Assembly: GCA_008638375.1 (NCBI GenBank)
Contig: CM018050.1
Coordinates: forward strand, 31,486,220 to 31,550,219
Direction: 5' to 3'
Length of the DNA stretch: 64,000 nt
Source of the DNA: Nyssa sinensis
Taxonomy: Eukaryota > Streptophyta > Magnoliopsida > Cornales > Nyssaceae
Part shown: piece by piece, positions 34,071-45,141 of the stretch
Position numbering within the stretch: position 1 is the stretch's first letter
Layout of the letters: the number at the start of each line of letters is the position of its first letter
Position numbers and translations under genes: made by a program
The notes under the pieces: generated by a model
Seen by the model: only the letters and a program-made list of their open reading frames with translations
Database searches by the model: none
What the model was told of the DNA's origin: nothing

Positions 34071-34293
34071 GGTGAAACCTTTGACTTTCAAAATTCACTA
34101 TTGAATTAAAACAAAGGGAAATAAAAGAAATCTTCTCTCTTGAGAATATGGTGTTTGAATGCTAGAGATAAGTCCAAGAGACAGATTAAAAATGGGAACT
34201 ATAATGATAAAATTGGCATGAGGAGATAATAGAGTTTCTTAGATTATGAACATTTGAGTTTTGGAGACAAATCTCAATTTAAGGGGGGTAGAG
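34071..34293 (+). repeat. Inverted repeat, left arm, ending in a polypurine tract
   Basis: Runs from ACCTTTGACTTTCAAAATTC to CAATTTAAGGGGGGTAGAG and is the inverse of 34830-35074. It looks like the last 220 bp of an internal domain before a 3' LTR, in plus orientation. Confidence 0.78.
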
Positions 34294-34500
34294 TGTAACA
34301 CCCGATTTATGCTCCTTAATTTTTGTAGGCTACTTATATGTCTATTATATATATAACACACCTAATTAGTGCACATGATATATATATATATATATAATAA
34401 ATATATATATATATATATTGCCCATGTGATATGTATAGATGTATACATATACATATATATACCTTACATATCTACACACACATATTTATATACATGCAGT

Positions 34501-34531
<31 letters not shown>

Positions 34532-34829
34532 AATATTCATTTTTATATACATGGCTATATTAATTTACATTATATATATACATATCATATATGTGTATAT
34601 ATATATGTACATGTATTTCGATGCTCACTCGTGGCTTGCTCGGGTGACCCTCGGGTATCGTCTGTATTTTTAAGACTGTTTATTTCATTTGATAACGTAA
34701 CATAGGATTCGAACAGTTTGGGTTTATTTTGATATTATATTCATTGGTTCGGTCTGCCTTGGTATTATTATGTGACTCTTTTTGGGTATTTTTGAAATTA
34801 GTCTGATTTATTTGGGTCGGGGTGTTACA
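34294..34829. repeat. LTR with a polypurine tract on both sides
   Basis: 536 bp with ends TGTAACACCCGATTTATG and TATTTGGGTCGGGGTGTTACA-like, so both strands start TGTAACACCC. Full of TA microsatellites (34380-34600). It follows a plus-strand purine tract on the left and a minus-strand one on the right, so it could serve as 3' LTR in either direction. Confidence 0.7.
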
Positions 34830-35074
34830 TTCTACCCCCCTTAAATTGAGTTTTATCCTCAAAACTCGAATGTTCATAATGTAAGAAACTCTATTATCTC
34901 CTCATGCCAATTTCATCATTGTAGTTCCCCTTTTTAATCTGTCTCTTAGACTTATCTCTAGCATTCAAAGACTATATTCTCAAGCGAAAAGATTTCTTTA
35001 TACAGGGTTCACCATTATTTTGTATTCTTTTTTGTTTTAATTTAATAGTGAATTTTGAAAGTCAAGGTTTGACC
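34830..35074 (-). repeat. Inverted repeat, right arm
   Basis: The minus strand reads CAATTTAAGGGGGGTAGAA directly before the LTR at 34829. Homologous to the left arm apart from small indels, and also to 25514-25760 in the LARD. Confidence 0.78.
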
Positions 35075-38000
35075 TTTTAACTTCCTCGGGGCATTTACTC
35101 ATTGTATCCAAATTTTAGTATCAACATCCCTATGCGTATTTCTTTAGTTCTTAGATCTATGGCTAGGGGTCTGTTACTTTCATTACTCACCCTGCGTTAT
35201 CTTTTCAGTAACTTGACTATTTCCCCTTGTGTTACCAGTTTCTTGTCTTGTTCCATGTCTAGTTGTCATATTCATCCCAGTTGGTATTAGGTCGTGATTA
35301 CCTTACTGTTTATGGTCTCCCAACTTCTGTTGGCGTCATATGGCACATCATGTGCCAAGTAACGGTATCTAGTACCTTGATCTTTTCTTTCTATTCGTTT
35401 CTTTGGCAGTGGTCATACGAAGCCAATGATGTAACTAGACTACACCACTTTTATCGTTTAGAGTGTTTTGGGCTTCTCATTCAAGTACTTTAAGTTTTAC
35501 TAAGGACAGAGTTCCTAGTGGATTCACATTATTCCGCTTGAACTCATATGGAGGCTTAGGATAATACTCTAGAAGAAAAGGTTTGGATTTTTATCTGTCC
35601 GAAGGTTATACACAGTTGTTTTTCTAATTTCTCCTCCTATTTTTTTTCACAAGTTCTGCCTTGGATTTACTACATGCGTTTGGTTGCGAGGTCTGCAACG
35701 TCACCCATTTAAGTTTCTTTTTGTGTATTGAACTTTCTTTGATTATGACCATTATCTTATTTTCCTTTAGCATTTTCAACGTCTTAGTCCCTTTTATTTT
35801 CTTGAACATCCTTTAGTTAGTGTTGGGATGGTTTACTCGTATCCTCTTTGCACTGTAATATTTTTCCCATGCACGGGTAACCTTAGATTTATTCAAACTT
35901 TTCATTTGTAATCCTCAATCACGCATCTATTTCTCGAAGATTTATCAATCCTCTTTTCATTTCATTTTGTATTATGTCATTATTTTTGTATTATTTATTG
36001 GCATACCTGCCTTTGTTTTCATATGCATGTTGAGGAAATCAGTTCCTTTTTTTTTTTTTTCAAATTATAAACTAGTACGAAGGCCTTTTATTTCTTGCTC
36101 ATAATCGAGCTTTTCGTAGATTTTGATTTCTCATTCCTTTATGGATTAAAGTATAGTATATATACTTTGTTTATTTCTTCTTTAGGTATTGATAGACTTA
36201 TATATAATTTTTTTTAGGTTTCACTTACCTTTGCTCAGAAAGGTTATTCAAATGTCTTGCTTCTTATGCTCGTCATCATATTTGGTTTTTCATCACATGC
36301 AACATTTCTCCTCCCAGTCGTTATTCGACTTTTACAAATTTGTTCTTTCAAGAATTTATTCAATCGTATAGGGAGTTCCTTGTATATTCTGTGACTTCAT
36401 TTCATATTTCAGGATTGTTCACATCAATTAGCCATCCCATCATTTTATCATTACATTTAACATTCAAAGTTTATCAATATTATGTCAAGTTTTTCCCACC
36501 ATGAAAATTCTCTACTTCCTTAGTTTCACAAATTTAGTTATTCTAACTTTTTACCTTAATCTTAATTGTTCTCGTAGTATCTTAAAGAAATATGTATCAC
36601 TTTAGCACAGCCGTTGGCCTTACTAGTTTTTCTAGACACTATGCCACAATTTTCGTCTCTTTAATTGTCAGATTACGTTAGTCTGCAAAAGTCATTCAGA
36701 GTCATCAATCATTTACCTTTTGAAATAGATTCATCTAACTCAATAAAGTACCACCTACAATTGGGTCATATTATTACCTAGATCAATAAGATCCATTGAA
36801 TTTTTTTCAATGATCGTTCATCACGTGTCAATCTTCTTTTAGAACCATCACATTTCATAATGTTCACTTGATAGTCTCGTTCAATCAATATTTGCCTCCC
36901 AATGATCCATTTATCTTTACCCTATATGACTCACTCAAGAATCCTCATGTTTTTGATACGTCATCAATCTATCTGGGGTTTCAAACTCCTCACGTCACTC
37001 TTCATTAAGTCTTTCTCAGACCATCTCTCATACATATTTGTTGTTAAATCCATTGACTTTCCAAGATTTTACAATCCCAACTCTATGTCACTTTATATCT
37101 TCTAAAATAGCATTAACTGTTGCCCTTGTTCAAATGATAGTTTCACCCAATTCATTGATCAATTCACAGTTTAATGACTTAAGAGTTATCAACCTCGACA
37201 CTTGGTACGATTCTTCCTAAGTATCCTTAACTTTTTCCCTTAAGCATACTACTTCCTCCCAAAAGTCACTATTCATTTGATCATTTCAATCATCCAAGAA
37301 ATATCAAAGTCAATTATAGCATAATCTTTCCCAAAGACCATTAACCATAGTATTTAAACAAGCTGTCGTCCTCTAAAAGTCACCGATCATTTAACTATTT
37401 AAATCAAGGGATTCTTAGTTTCTTTAAAGGTATCTAATCAGTTAATAACCGTTTACTTATGATCTGTACCTCATATTCTTTATGTATATCATTCATGGAT
37501 AATGATTTCCTCGTAGTACCTCAAAAATCATATATCATCTCAATATCATGGTTACTCTAAATGATTTACAACCAGTTTAGTCTTTCCGATCACTTAGATC
37601 ACATTGATCTCTAACAGTTATTTAGAATCATTTGTCATTTACCTTCATCTAACTTGATAGAGTATTGACTAAAATCGAGTCACACATCATCTTAGATCAC
37701 AAGATTCATTGAATTTCTTCCTAATATTTATTCATCATGTGTCAGCCTCTTTTCAAAATCATTACATTTCATAAGGTCAATTTTGACAATCTCGCTCATT
37801 TATTAATTGTCGTCAAGACTCCATTCATCTCTACCCTATTAGAGTCTACTTATGACTTACTTAAGAATTTTCATATTTCTGGTACATCATTAATTTATTT
37901 AGAGTATCAACTCTTCCTATAATTTTCCATTAAGTTTCTTTCAGACTATCTTTCATTCAAGCCTCGTTTATTTATCCATAACATTTCATAGCATTCATTA

Positions 38001-38179
38001 GTATGTATTAACAATAAAGCTCTCAAGGGTATTGAGATAGTTAACATGAAATCTAAGGGTTCTATTTCTAAGTTCAACTCTAACAGTAATGAAGGAAGAT
38101 ACTATTCAATGTATAAAGCCTAATATCAACAGTATATGCAGAGGCCGTAAATAAACTAAAGGAGTACCTGCGATTACTG

Positions 38180-38640
38180 GTACAACAGTTTGATCATCTC
38201 CTAGTATCACTAGGGTTAATAGGGTAGGTGTGGTAGAGGTTATAGATTTATTTTGGGGACAATTCCTTGCGAAATGTCCAATACGACTGCAATAGTAGCA
38301 AGTGTTGGTATTCTTAAGGCATTTCCCCTGGTGGGTTCTTTGGTAGGTAAGGCATTTAGGTATGCCTCTTTTGTAGTTGACCCTTTTCTAGATAGGTCTT
38401 GTGTATCGAGATCTGGCTTTGGGCTTGGAAGATGAGGGTCCCTGCTCTTTGCCCTGATTGTCTCCTGGTTTAGAAGTTTCCTTTCCTTTAGCAAATCCTT
38501 ATCCACTTTATTCAGTGACCGGTGTTACTGCTTTAGTGTAAGTAGTTGACCGTTGGGGTTTGGCTTTAGGTAGAGCCTTTATGACTCTGTTTATAAGGTG
38601 TTCAGGTCGGTCTAATCGGTCTGTCATGGTTGTAGTATTT
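38180..38640 (-). pseudogene. Gag C-terminus with CCHC knuckle
   Basis: The minus strand reads a Lys/Ser/Pro-rich basic stretch and then CYYCSRIGHFARNC, a perfect CX2CX4HX4C nucleic-acid-binding knuckle, at about 38266-38307. Stops are present upstream in this frame (near 38395 and 38510), so it cannot make a full Gag. Its place just after the primer site fits gag at the 5' end of the element. Knuckle style and spacing suggest Ty3/gypsy. Confidence 0.72.
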
Positions 38641-38980
38641 TGGTTATGAACCAGCTTACTATAAAAGATAAAAGGTTAGCATTCCCATAAGAGTCTAATC
38701 ATTCATAGTCTAATCGAGTCAACACAATCTTTCGAGTTTAAGTGAATCAAATCAAGTTTAGCCGTAGTAGTTAACATCCATATAAAGTCTAACATAGCAT
38801 AAAAATAAAATCTATAAGTCTAACATGGTGTAAGAATCAAATCAATTTCAATCGTGGTGGTTAGCACTTACGTAAAACATAGCGTGGAAATCTATCATAG
38901 TGTTATCTATATATTGACTTCTTAGACTTAATAGTCTTAGTATTCTAATCCTGTCTCCCATGACTCACTAGAACCTAAGG

Positions 38981-38996
38981 CTCAACTCTGATACCA
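38981..38996 (-). other. Primer-binding site (tRNA-iMet)
   Basis: The minus strand reads TGGTATCAGAGTTGAG, three bases after the end of the LTR at 39000. Confidence 0.85.
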
Positions 38997-38999
38997 AGT

Positions 39000-40737
39000 T
39001 GTAATGACCCGAAACCCATCCTATGCGGATCTCGTATTGCAGGGCCGGCCCTGTAATCGTCCCTACTTTTTTTCTTTCTCGGTATCAATGACAACAATGT
39101 ATAATTTAAAACCTAAAAAGTAAATCAACGAAAGTCTTAATACAAAATATTGTTTAACAATGTTAAAATATAAACCGACATGAAAACTAACATAACATCA
39201 CCCTTAGGTGGTGAATACATAAGAGAAACTACATCACTTCTAACATATTTCTCAAACTGTCCCCCTATACTCTTGGACTCCTACTGTGGTCCTGCAGCAT
39301 CCTTACTTGAAAAATAAGTAAGTTAGGGTGAGTTAACAAAGTTCAGTAAGTAAATTCTCATCTCGGACACGGGTTAGGGTTAACATAGAAAAAATATGAA
39401 TTCATAATGTGAATATGATAGACAATCATGAAATCAGATGTTTTGATAGTCAATAAAGGTAAAATGCCACAATGGCCAATTAATAGTAGGGTCACAATAA
39501 TCAATCATGGGTAAGGGATATAACATGAACAGGAAAAAGCTCAGTAAAAATCAGTTAACATAAAAGTATTGCCACAATGAATCAATAACAATCAATAAGT
39601 GAACTTTTAACATAAAGATTATTCATAGGGAATGACAACATCCTATGAATCCAATAAATGTAAACATGGTAATCAACTATAAGTGATGCATTTACTCTGT
39701 TCAAGGTTTGGCAAACCCTCGATCTTTTGGGGCCCGACATATCCCCCTTAACCTTAATGCATATAAAATGCCCTCATAACTTAATGTGTAAAAATGCCCT
39801 CATTGCCATATGTCCGTTCACGGACTCGACTCATAGGTCCTGTCAACTTAGAAAGTATCGGATGGATATTGTGACTGAGCATAATTCCGGCATTCATAAT
39901 AAATCATGATTATTCGTGATTCCATAAGAAGTGCATAAAAATGGAATATCATTTAGTGAACACATACAGTAGGCCTTTTAAAGTGTGGTACAAAAAGTAC
40001 AATACAATGATCGATGATGTAATAGTCAATAAACATCTACAAGATAGGACAATATCATATTATGGAACAATAGATATGTGGTACGTACGAGAGTACAAAA
40101 TTGACAATAATAGAATGAACGTGGCTTGGAAGACCACATGTAAGAGATTGGAGTTTACTTACCTTTTATCTATGTGATCTACCTCAATATTCAGTAACTT
40201 TCTCATTTCCCTTTGATTTGCCTATAAATTAGTAAACAGGTCTCAGCTCTAATGCTATTCATCAAATTTTATACTTTGTTACTATAAGTATCTCTTTTAC
40301 TAATTTAAACTCTACAATTGAGTCCAGAATGTCAAAGAAAGTCAGTTTAGGCTTTCACGGTTTTCAATTTGGACTTCTGTACTAGAAATGACAAAATGGT
40401 CATTTTACACTTTTACATGTCTTTATTTTTCGGGACCTATTTTCATAAATCAGAATTTACCATTGAGTCCGGAATGCTTGAAATAAAAAAGATTCACTAT
40501 TTATTTGTTTTAATTAGAATCCGTTTGATTCATATTTGACTTAGGAGCATTTTGGTCATTTGGCACTTTTACTGGTATTTTATTTTTTGGGACTCCGTCT
40601 CGTGAAACAGACTCCACCATTGAATCTAGAAGGTCTAAAATAGTAGATTTACACTTTTCACTTGACTCAATTGGACACCAGGAACTAATTCAATTAATAA
40701 CTAAATTAATTTATTTATTTAATTAATTATATAATAT
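39000..40737 (-). repeat. Long LTR interrupted by the viral block (left part)
   Basis: Begins TGTAATGACCCGAAACCC on the plus strand. Carries the shared LTR blocks: CAGTAAGTAAATTCTC near 39343, GAGTTTACTTACC near 40150, then GCATTTTGGTCATTT with CCATTGAATCTAGAAGG near 40548-40635. It ends abruptly in TTATATAATATATA at 40737. The sequence expected next in this LTR (TTTGCATATTTGACCAC and a SINE) is found at 52738, beyond the viral block. The inverse of 39640-40737 is at 56785-57862. Confidence 0.72.
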
Positions 40738-40740
40738 ATA

Positions 40741-41200
40741 ATGGTTGAATAAGATCAACATTGGTTTCCGTGTGTCTAGGTATGGGATGATTTTCATTTT
40801 CAATGATCCATAAAGAGGGAAGGGTTACATCGGACCATTGGATGGACTTTGGAACCTGAATGTTGGCTCCTTCAGAATATGACTGAATAAGGATGGTTTT
40901 GTCCTTTGGACTTTTGTTTACTGTAAGATCATTTAAATTTGTCCTAAAACACTTATAATAAATGCGATAGACTAATGCTAATTGTCTTGTTCCTTCTAGT
41001 GTATTGGTGCTAGAGGTTTGAATGTGAAGTGTGAGAGTTTTCAAGATATGAGGGTCTTGACAGTTAACTGAGAAATCAGGAAAACAGTCAAAGTGAACTG
41101 ATCCTTGATGTAAAGGTGACTCCATTAATCCTAAGAGACTATCTGGCCATATGGTATTAGTCCCCTTAAGGTATGTCATATTCAATATTGTATATATTGA
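40741..41200 (-). pseudogene. Caulimovirid movement protein fragment (left copy)
   Basis: The minus strand carries the C-terminal part of a 30K-type movement protein, recognisable by LMESPLHQGSVHFD, TLEGTRQLALVYRIYY and FEGANIQV-like stretches shared with 51290-51620. Its N-terminal half is missing: it is joined at about 41200 to leader-like sequence (TTTTCAATATATACAA) and then to RNase H-side sequence. The right edge of the viral block cuts it at 40741. Confidence 0.72.
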
Positions 41201-41279
41201 AAAGACTTGGAAGGCCATAACTGAGATGAGGTAGATTGTAATTGGGTCGAAGAGGGTTGCTGAGAATAAAAAATTGGCT

Positions 41280-42040
41280 ACCCTAGGAAACTGAAGGGGA
41301 TGACTGTGGGAAAGGAATTGGGGCTCGAGGAACCAAAGCACGGGGTGTAACTGTAGGGTTTTTCCCTGTGGAAGGAGTTTACTATTGCTGCTTGTCTTTC
41401 TTCCTGCTCATTTTTGGGCTGTAAAAATTCACGAGTAAGAAAATTAGGGAGACTGTTATCCTCAATCGGTATGTACTGGATGTCAAAATCAAAAACCGAA
41501 AGGATGGCTTGCCATCGTGCAAAAATATGTTTAGAGGCAATATTTTGAACATCATTTTTTAAAACATGTTTTGCACTTTTACAATCAATTTTGACTAAAA
41601 ACTTTTGATTCAACAAGTCACTTTGAAATTTACTGATGCACAGAACAAGAGATAAAATTTCATTTTTAATAGTACTATAATTTAGTTGAGTAAGATTTCA
41701 GATTTCAGATTCCAGATTCCAGATTCCAGATTCCAGAATGAAAATAGATAATCTGTTCAGGGGTATCAGGACTTAATTTTTGACTAAGAATGCCACCATA
41801 ACCAATGTCGGAGGCATTAGTTTGAACTATTTTGAAAGCAGAGGGAGAAGGGATGCCAAGGCAAGGGAGAGTCTTGACATATTACTTAACTTGTTGAACA
41901 ATTGTGGTATTAGCAGGTGTCCATGGAAAGGGGTTACTGCGAAGACAATCAAGAGGAGTTTACACTAAAACCGCATATAAGGATAAAAATATGAAACATA
42001 GTTGAGCGATCCTAAAAAGCACTATAACTAGGTTTTATCG
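41280..42040 (-). pseudogene. Caulimovirid RNase H (left arm)
   Basis: The minus strand reads SDIGYGGILSQ near 41800 and, in the open piece 41616-41278, VKIDCKSAKHVLKNDVQNI and FDFDIQYIPIEDN, typical of the caulimovirid RNase H that follows RT. The usual first catalytic Asp position reads Asn here. The frame is also broken by the ATTCCAG repeat expansion at 41700-41740. Confidence 0.75.
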
Positions 42041-42049
42041 AGGATTTGA

Positions 42050-42850
42050 TCTGGGAATTTTTCAGCAAACTGGATTGATCGTTAGATAGGTTTGATTTGA
42101 CCATAAGAAATACCAAAACCTAAGAATCTAACTGAAGTTTGAAATAACTTAAGTTTAGATGCTGAGAGAACTAAACCATTGCGTTTAATGACATTAAGAA
42201 ACGAATACAAGTGTTTCCAATATTGATCAAGAGAATCAGAATAGATAAAGACATCATCTATGTGGACTATGATATGACTGGAGAAAGGATTAAAAATGTC
42301 GTTCATGACATTCTGGAATTCACTGGGAGCATTTTTTAATCCAAAGGGCATTACGTTCCATTCATAATGACCAAAAGGAGTTGTGAAAGCTGTTTTGTAT
42401 CTATCTGACTCATGAATCTCGATTTGCCAAAATCCACTTTTCATATCAAATTTGCTAAAGATAACTACTTTATGTAATCGATTAACTAAGTCTCTTTTGT
42501 TTGGACTAGGATACCTAATCCATTCTAAGACTTTGTTTAATGGTTTATAGTTGATAACTAGGCGAGGAACACCTCGTTCAATTTCTGTATTTTTGTTGAC
42601 ATAAAAAGCAGAACATGATCATGGTAACTTAGAGGGTCGAATGATTTGTTTATGAAGTAATCCTCTAGTTTCTTCTTGACATAACTCCATTAAAGCTTGA
42701 CTCATTTGGATGGGTCTAGCTTTAGTAGGGATATTTCTTTCACTAAAATCTTTGACATATGAAAGATGAACAATGTGTTGTTTCCTATGCCAAAAGGCTG
42801 TGGGTAACTCAAAGCAAACTTCCTGTTTAAGGAGGGACTCAAATTGACTA
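42050..42850 (-). pseudogene. Caulimovirid reverse transcriptase (left arm)
   Basis: The open piece 42444-42082 carries KSGFWQIEIHESDRYKTAFT, MPFGLKNAPSEFQ and the catalytic block, here VHIDDVFIYSD, where His replaces the usual Tyr before IDD. Upstream, near 42560-42460, GVPRLVINYKPLN and WIRYPSPNKRDL follow with stops between. The family uses this enzyme to copy pregenomic RNA to DNA; this copy cannot be complete. Confidence 0.83.
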
Positions 42851-43420
42851 AATCCATTGTTGGAGGGATGGATTGAGTAACTGTTGTTCGACTCGTTCAA
42901 ACTGGATTTCTTCTAAGAGAAATTCAACATGGGATTTTTTCTTAGAAAAAAGATTGACTGAAAGTCTGATGGATAAATCCTGGAGAGAATTGATTTCTCT
43001 GGACTGAAGATTTTTAATGAACTTAATCTTAACTGTTTGTCGTAAAGGTTGGGTGGTTATTCCTTCATTATCAGTAATGAAAGGATATAACAAACACATA
43101 AATGGGTTTCCTAAGATAACTTTGTCAAACATATTTTTAACTAATACAAAAGGAGTTTTAAAACAAACATTATCCTGGCACATATGTGCATTGGATAATC
43201 TGTACTGGATTTGCATTGAACTACCATTAGCTGATTTTAACTTTTCACGGGTTTTTTCAAAGTACTTGGTGGGGATGATTCCTTCTTGGATACAATTAAG
43301 GTCGATGCTTGAGTCGATGAGAGCTATGGTTTCTATTTCAAGCTGATCGCATACTATGATCTTGACTGGGCATCGCCACTTTTGAAAATTAATCTTACTA
43401 ATTGCTGTTAAGAACCTGGT
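42848..43420 (-). pseudogene. Caulimovirid aspartic protease (left arm)
   Basis: Shows LIDSSIDLNCIQ near 43290-43318, an active site of the D-S-S type found in several caulimovirids in place of DSG or DTG, followed by an open frame (43216-42848) with VILGNPFMCLLYPF. It sits between coat protein and RT, as expected. Confidence 0.72.
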
Positions 43421-43429
43421 TTGTTTTTC

Positions 43430-45115
43430 TTAACTAGTAGAAGGTAACTTTGGGGAAATAGTGATGTCATTGGTTGGTCCAACTTCATCATCTGTAATTG
43501 GTGGAATAGGGACAAGAAGAGGAAGAAGTAAGTGACTATCAACTTTTCTTTCTAAAGAATCATGATCGATTCTAAGAGTATGAATTAATTGTTGTAATTG
43601 AGTGATTTCTCGTTTGTTTTGATTAACTTCATGTTGTAAATCTAGGATATTAACTAGCTTAGATGTACTAGCGAACCCATCAAAAATTTTACTAATCTGA
43701 ACTGGAGGACTAGAAGGGATGGATGGATGGGTTTTAGTTGTCTTAGTCACTAAAGTTGTTTTGAACTGGTTTAAATATTGAGATTTAACTATAAGGTCTT
43801 CTACGTTATAGATTAATTCTAGTAGAAGTTATTCTTGTTTACTTAGTACATTAACTGTTTTACAACAATTGCGATTGCAACTGTTAGTACATCTTATCTT
43901 AACTTGAAGATTATCTGATTGATAATGGGACCTATGGTTAGAAGACTGATTTAACTGTTCAATTTCCTTTTCACTATCATCAAAACTGTAGGATGAAGAA
44001 CTAAAGGATTCACTATCAGTGTTTCTAAGTTCTAAAATCCTAAATAACTCATGTTTATGATCTTGGTTGCCTTGAAGGGCATTGATTAACTGTTTGACTT
44101 TACAATCTGACTGAAAATGACCTAGTTTTCTACACTTAAAGCAAACATCAGCATATGTTGCCTTACGGGATGTATGTTTACTAGTAGAATTTTTCTTTCT
44201 ACGGTTTGTTTTGTAGTATTTACGTGTCTGTTTGTTACTATGTTCACCTTGGTGGTGGCGTTTGCTGTGTTTATGACTATGTTTATTGGTGTGATGGTGT
44301 TTAGGGTGACTATGCTGGTGGTGATGACATAATTGTCATTTTGATGGTGTAACTGATGGTAAGCTGTACTGGACACAAAAATTACCAAGTTCATACTTGG
44401 CTCTTTTCTTGTTTCTGGCAGCTTGGTTACTGATTTTCATGTCTATGCACATTTGTATGCCTTCTTTGCGAACTATGCAAATGATGTCACCATATGTTAG
44501 ACTGGGGTAATCTATAGCTCCTGTGTCTTTACTGAAGATTTCTCTAATGTTATGGGCAAAAAGACTAAGAAGGCCATTAATGAATTTTTCTTTCTAGAAT
44601 GGAGAGTTACTGTCATCTCGGAGCATAACTTTTAAGCAGAAGACATCTGCATACCATTCAAAGTCACTAAGTGTGAGGACATCTAAGATTACTTAACTGA
44701 TCGTGAATCCTAGCAGTTACATAACTAGGGGTTCCTATGAAATGTTTTGTAATGGTGTAAATGAGGGTGTTGATACCATAATGAGGGTGTTGATACCATC
44801 TGGTACTCCTTGACCTATTGTTTCGTCAAAGACTGGGTTACCATCAGGGTCTCGTTTAACTGCATGAATTATGGATTCTTTGGTTTCATCAGTAAGATGT
44901 TTTTCCCACCAAGTGAGAAGCTTACCTGTGAATCCTAGAACCAATAATTTTACTATATCACTTTATGGACTGTTATTCTTCTCATGGTAGTAATTGGCGG
45001 TCATAGCCATTTGACTAAGTTTGTTTAAGATTTCCTATTCTGAATAGCCATCTATATTTCATTCATAGAGGCGATCAGAAGTAACTTGAGAATTGACTAT
45101 GGAGTAGCTGTTCCT
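43430..45115 (-). pseudogene. Caulimovirid coat protein (left copy)
   Basis: Broken into pieces (44944-44735, about 44420-44100, 43750-43430). Features in order: GKLLTWWEKHL; ICIVRKEGIQMCIDM before a basic stretch; a His/Lys-rich tract; the knuckle CFKCRKLGHFQSDC at 44143-44102; Ser/Asp-rich sequence; and a predicted coiled coil (EVNQNKREITQLQQLIHTL). The knuckle is complete in this copy. A 23-bp tandem duplication at 44761-44806 breaks the frame. The part beyond 44897 has no partner in the right arm and forms the loop. Confidence 0.8.
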
Positions 45116-45141
45116 CATACTAGAGGTCAGGAGGGGTAAGA
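44898..45141. other. Spacer (loop) of the viral inverted repeat
   Basis: About 245 bp. Most of it (to 45115) is the upstream coat-protein region in minus orientation; the last bases (GGTCAGGAGGGGTAAGAC) mark the join to the right arm. Confidence 0.75.

Larger units (their letters stand above)
34830..38999 (-). mobile_element. Internal domain of a decayed Ty3/gypsy relative of the LARD
   Basis: Starts next to a minus-strand primer site (38996) and its left end has a purine tract. Patches align with the LARD internal domain (for example ATTAGCCATCCCATCATTTT near 36425). The only coding sign is a gag C-terminus near 38180-38640. Polymerase is absent. Confidence 0.62.
41205..44897 (-). repeat. 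Viral inverted repeat, left arm
   Basis: About 3.69 kb, co-linear and inverted relative to 45142-48790. Checkpoints: CCHC knuckle 44102-44143 against 45874-45915, RT active site near 42255 against 47765, and RNase H end near 41310 against 48680; coordinate sums stay between about 89990 and 90040. Small differences include a 23-bp duplication (44761-44806) and an ATTCCAG array (41700-41740) in this arm only. Confidence 0.88.

Noticed and set aside
34294..40737. 34294-34829 and 39000-40737 as the LTR pair of one element
   Set aside because: Their termini and lengths differ (TGTAACACCCGATTTATG against TGTAATGACCCGAAACCC), so they are not sister LTRs despite flanking one internal domain.
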